Shown piece after piece: positions 6,127-7,996 of a stretch of DNA of 7,996 bases. The notes beneath the pieces are model-generated. The model made no database searches. It had not been told where the DNA came from and saw nothing but the letters and a program-made list of their open reading frames with translations. The position numbers and the translations under genes are program-made. Position 1 is the stretch's first letter, and the number at the start of each line of letters is the position of its first letter. Source of the stretch: Planctomycetaceae bacterium (GTDB taxonomy: Bacteria; Planctomycetota; Planctomycetia; Pirellulales; Thermoguttaceae); assembly GCA_031288955.1 (NCBI GenBank), contig JAITQJ010000029.1, forward strand, positions 1-7,996, written 5' to 3'.

Positions 6127-6189
6127 AAACCTCCGCCGCACCGGCTCGCCGTAACTGCCGCCGGCATATCCTTTCGACCAACTCACACA

Positions 6190-7212
6190 CTAGCGGGCAT
6201 TGTCAAACTCGTCCCAAAGACCATCAAGACCGGCATCTTGCGGCGTACCGGCAAAAGCAACCACCCGATAACGAAACTTCAACTCTTCGCCCTTCGGCAA
6301 TTTGAAGTCGTTCTTGCCCAACCAATTCATCGGAGTCGGCGATATGTTACCGTAGTCCCGCACAAACCAAGGACAATCCTTAAACCTCGGATGAGGCTCC
6401 TTCGATGGACAGAAGACCGCAATTCCCTCCGTTATTTCCACTCCCGACAACGGACGCTTACCGTAAAACGCAAGCCATTTCGCCGGCTTACCAAGCGTCT
6501 CTTTCTCGTTCCGTCCGCCTTCCGAACTTAACAGATTACCGCCGCCCGACGGAGCCAACTCCGGTGCGCAACGTATGCCGAACAAACCGTGATTCGTGTT
6601 CTGAATGGTAATGTCTGTCAACGCCGTCAGGTTTATTTCCGCATCAAGCACGTACCGCTTATCATCAACAACACGAATCGTGAAACGCCGGCTGTCCGAA
6701 ATAATCGGGTCCTTGTCTCCCTGCCGCCAAAGGCAGTTGTCCGTAATCACTCCAGACGTTTCCGTCAATGTGTCCTTGGCAAACGACGGTCCCTGCGAAA
6801 TGATTTGTCCCTGACCTAACGCCCCCTGCCAGTAGTTTCCGCCGTTGACTCTGTCGCAGCCGAAAAATAAGGCGCGGTGATGAGGCCACGGTCTTGCCGA
6901 CTCTGCCGTCAGCGATAAACCGCTCACCGGACCGGCAAGCGGATGAAAGTATGGATACTTTTCCGTTTGATGCGCCCGGTACGATGTCAGTACCGAGTTG
7001 TTTTTCCGTACCCAAAGTTGGTACAGTTGGAGTTTGCCGCCTTCGACATCGGGGTAGAATGTCAGGCATTGCTCCGGTGCTTCGCCGTAGTTGGCGAGCA
7101 GTTTTTTCGGTTTCGGTGCTTCTTGTCCCAGTGCGGACGAGCAGACAGCCGTTGCGGGTGCAAAGGCAAGCGATGCCTTCAGCGACGTTTTCAGAAAAGT
7201 GCGGCGTTTCAT
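6190..7212 (-). CDS. Tat-exported DUF6807 (PmoA-like) family protein
   Basis: The 340-residue protein begins with a twin-arginine signal (MKRRTFLKTSLKASLAF, ending near SSALGQEA at about residue 31), so it is probably exported folded. The mature part matches the DUF6807 family, frequently mislabelled 'methane oxygenase PmoA' although it is unrelated to the membrane enzyme. Landmarks are KYPYFHPLAGPVSGLSL (85-101), RPWPHHRALFFGCDRVNGG (107-125), NHGLFGIRCAPELA (207-220) and the closing RYRVVAFAG (314-322). The His/Asp-rich region (His90, His111, His112, Asp120) is the most conserved-looking part and could bind metal or sugar. The biochemical role is not established; family members sit beside Gfo/Idh/MocA and glycoside hydrolase genes, as here. 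ATG 7212 is chosen because it starts directly at the Tat motif, though its ribosome binding site is poor. It diverges from the Gfo/Idh/MocA gene. Confidence 0.83.
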   Translation of the reverse strand: MKRRTFLKTSLKASLAFAPATAVCSSALGQEAPKPKKLLANYGEAPEQCLTFYPDVEGGKLQLYQLWVRKNNSVLTSYRAHQTEKYPYFHPLAGPVSGLSLTAESARPWPHHRALFFGCDRVNGGNYWQGALGQGQIISQGPSFAKDTLTETSGVITDNCLWRQGDKDPIISDSRRFTIRVVDDKRYVLDAEINLTALTDITIQNTNHGLFGIRCAPELAPSGGGNLLSSEGGRNEKETLGKPAKWLAFYGKRPLSGVEITEGIAVFCPSKEPHPRFKDCPWFVRDYGNISPTPMNWLGKNDFKLPKGEELKFRYRVVAFAGTPQDAGLDGLWDEFDNAR

Positions 7213-7260
7213 CTTTATTGCTAGTTGAAAAGGGAAAATCGAAAATGAAAAATAATGCCT

Positions 7261-7270
7261 GTTTGCAAAC
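7261..7270. promoter_or_regulatory. Perfect 10-bp palindrome, possible operator in the divergent region
   Basis: GTTTGCAAAC is its own reverse complement. It lies 8 bp upstream of the -35 element of the rightward promoter and about 50 bp from the leftward start codon, a typical place for a dimeric regulator controlling both genes. TTGCAA centres are common in LacI/GntR-type sites, but the site is short and no regulator gene is in the window. Confidence 0.35.
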
Positions 7271-7278
7271 CGTTAAGG

Positions 7279-7307
7279 TTGTCATCGGCAGCATTTTTCA
7301 CTATACT
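7279..7307 (+). promoter_or_regulatory. Sigma70-type promoter for the Gfo/Idh/MocA gene
   Basis: TTGTCA (7279-7284) and TATACT (7302-7307) are separated by exactly 17 bp, with one mismatch to the -35 consensus and one to the -10 consensus. Transcription would begin near 7314, leaving a leader of about 35-40 bases before ATG 7348 or 7354. Confidence 0.6.
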
Positions 7308-7347
7308 TCAGTTACCGTTATTTTCCCCCGTTCCTCGTTCCTTGTCA

Positions 7348-7996
7348 ATGAGTATGAAACGCCGCTCTTTTTTACGCTCCGCTGTTTCGATTCCTTTTAT
7401 CGTTCCCGCCGCTGCGGTTTGTGTAACCGCACAGGGGCAAACAATGCCTAACGATAAAGTCGTGCTGGGTTTCATTGGTACCGGTCGGCAATGTTTTTAC
7501 CATAACATTCCCGGCTTCGTCCGTAATAAACAAACGCAGACCGTTGCGGTGTGTGATGTCGATTCGCGGCGGCTCGGTGAAGCCAAAAAGAGGGTTGCCG
7601 AAATTTACGCAAAGAGTGCTTCGCTGACCAAACCGGCAGAAATAAAAGCGTACACCGATTACAGAGAACTCCTCGAACGCAGCGACATTGATGCGGTGAT
7701 GATTTCAACGCCCGACCATTGGCACGCAAGGCAGGCTGTGGACGCAATGAAAGCGGGCAAACACGTTGCCCTTGAAAAGCCGATTATCCGCACGATTGCC
7801 GAAGGGCAGACACTCGTCAAGACGGCGGCGGAAACAAAACGTATTTTCCGTGTTGACAGCGAATTCCGCAGCGGCAAAGCCGCACATCGGGCAGCAGAAT
7901 TAGTCCGCAGCGGCAGACTGGGGGCAATCAGAAACGTTCTCGTGTGTGTGCCGTCCACGGATGTGCCTTGTCCGCCGCAGCCGGATATGCCGGTAC
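7348..7996 (+). CDS. Tat-exported Gfo/Idh/MocA family oxidoreductase, 3' end beyond the window
   Basis: The open frame runs to the right edge and covers the first 214-216 residues; the C-terminal substrate domain is outside the window. Two starts are possible, ATG 7348 and ATG 7354. The second places the Tat motif (MKRRSFLRSAVSIPF) at the very N-terminus; neither has a good ribosome binding site. Counting from 7354, the nucleotide-binding Rossmann motif is VVLGFIGTGRQ (36-46), followed by VAVCDVD (64-70), AVMISTPDHWHARQAVDAM (114-132) and the family hallmark HVALEKPI (137-144), whose lysine (142) is usually catalytic. Family members oxidise or reduce sugars with NAD(P), and exported ones carry the cofactor bound through the Tat route. 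Substrate is unknown. It is transcribed divergently from the DUF6807 gene, and both products are predicted to share the same compartment. Confidence 0.9.
   Translation, partial: MSMKRRSFLRSAVSIPFIVPAAAVCVTAQGQTMPNDKVVLGFIGTGRQCFYHNIPGFVRNKQTQTVAVCDVDSRRLGEAKKRVAEIYAKSASLTKPAEIKAYTDYRELLERSDIDAVMISTPDHWHARQAVDAMKAGKHVALEKPIIRTIAEGQTLVKTAAETKRIFRVDSEFRSGKAAHRAAELVRSGRLGAIRNVLVCVPSTDVPCPPQPDMPV

Noticed and set aside
5992..6186. A 64-codon - strand open frame containing VAQGIERRFPKPQVVGSNPIGG
   Set aside because: It is the conceptual translation of the tRNA-Arg gene itself, a well-known false protein.

Overview
The window looks like a chromosomal segment of a saccharolytic bacterium, most likely a planctomycete (Planctomycetota, Pirellulales-like). 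This is inferred from the gene families, not from a marker gene. The supporting families are a secreted three-part FAD oxidoreductase, a Tat-exported DUF6807 ('PmoA-like') protein, a Tat-exported Gfo/Idh/MocA oxidoreductase, and a fusion of a GH5-like hydrolase with a DUF1080/LamG-like domain. Base composition is balanced and no CRISPR array, phage gene or intact insertion sequence is visible.

Layout, left to right. Positions 1-228 hold a gene tail or decayed gene: a signal-peptide-like start at 32 in one frame, four tandem 14-bp units (80-135) that each fold as a C(UUCG)G hairpin, and, in another frame, a tail resembling the end of a GH29 alpha-L-fucosidase catalytic domain. Next come two co-oriented genes for secreted proteins on the + strand: an FAD-dependent oxidoreductase (286-2682) and a GH5-like glycoside hydrolase with a C-terminal DUF1080-like domain (2756-4420). 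A terminator-like hairpin starts on the last base of that stop codon. A glgC gene (ADP-glucose synthesis, 4495-5730) follows, possibly with its own promoter.

Between 5731 and 6053 there is no intact gene. This stretch holds the N-terminal fragment of an IS1595-like transposase on the - strand, ending about 30 bp from the glgC stop, and the terminator of a tRNA-Arg(CCU) gene (6054-6126, - strand). A DUF6807 gene (6190-7212, -) lies upstream of the tRNA. It diverges from a Gfo/Idh/MocA gene (7348/7354 onward, +) that runs off the right edge. The divergent region has a consensus-like sigma70 promoter for the + gene and a perfect 10-bp palindrome just upstream of it.

How the genes may work together: four of the five recognised protein genes encode exported proteins, and their families (FAD oxidoreductase, DUF1080, Gfo/Idh/MocA, DUF6807) recur in carbohydrate catabolism. 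DUF1080 and Gfo/Idh/MocA proteins are known partners in oxidising sugars to 3-keto glycosides and cleaving those. A periplasmic oxidative glycan-processing locus is therefore a reasonable hypothesis, but it is not proven here. glgC (glycogen synthesis) and the tRNA look like unrelated housekeeping neighbours. I see no clear-cut new defence or mobile system. The most unusual sequence structures are the UUCG-hairpin repeat with its frame-switch geometry and the oxidoreductase/DUF1080 assemblage.
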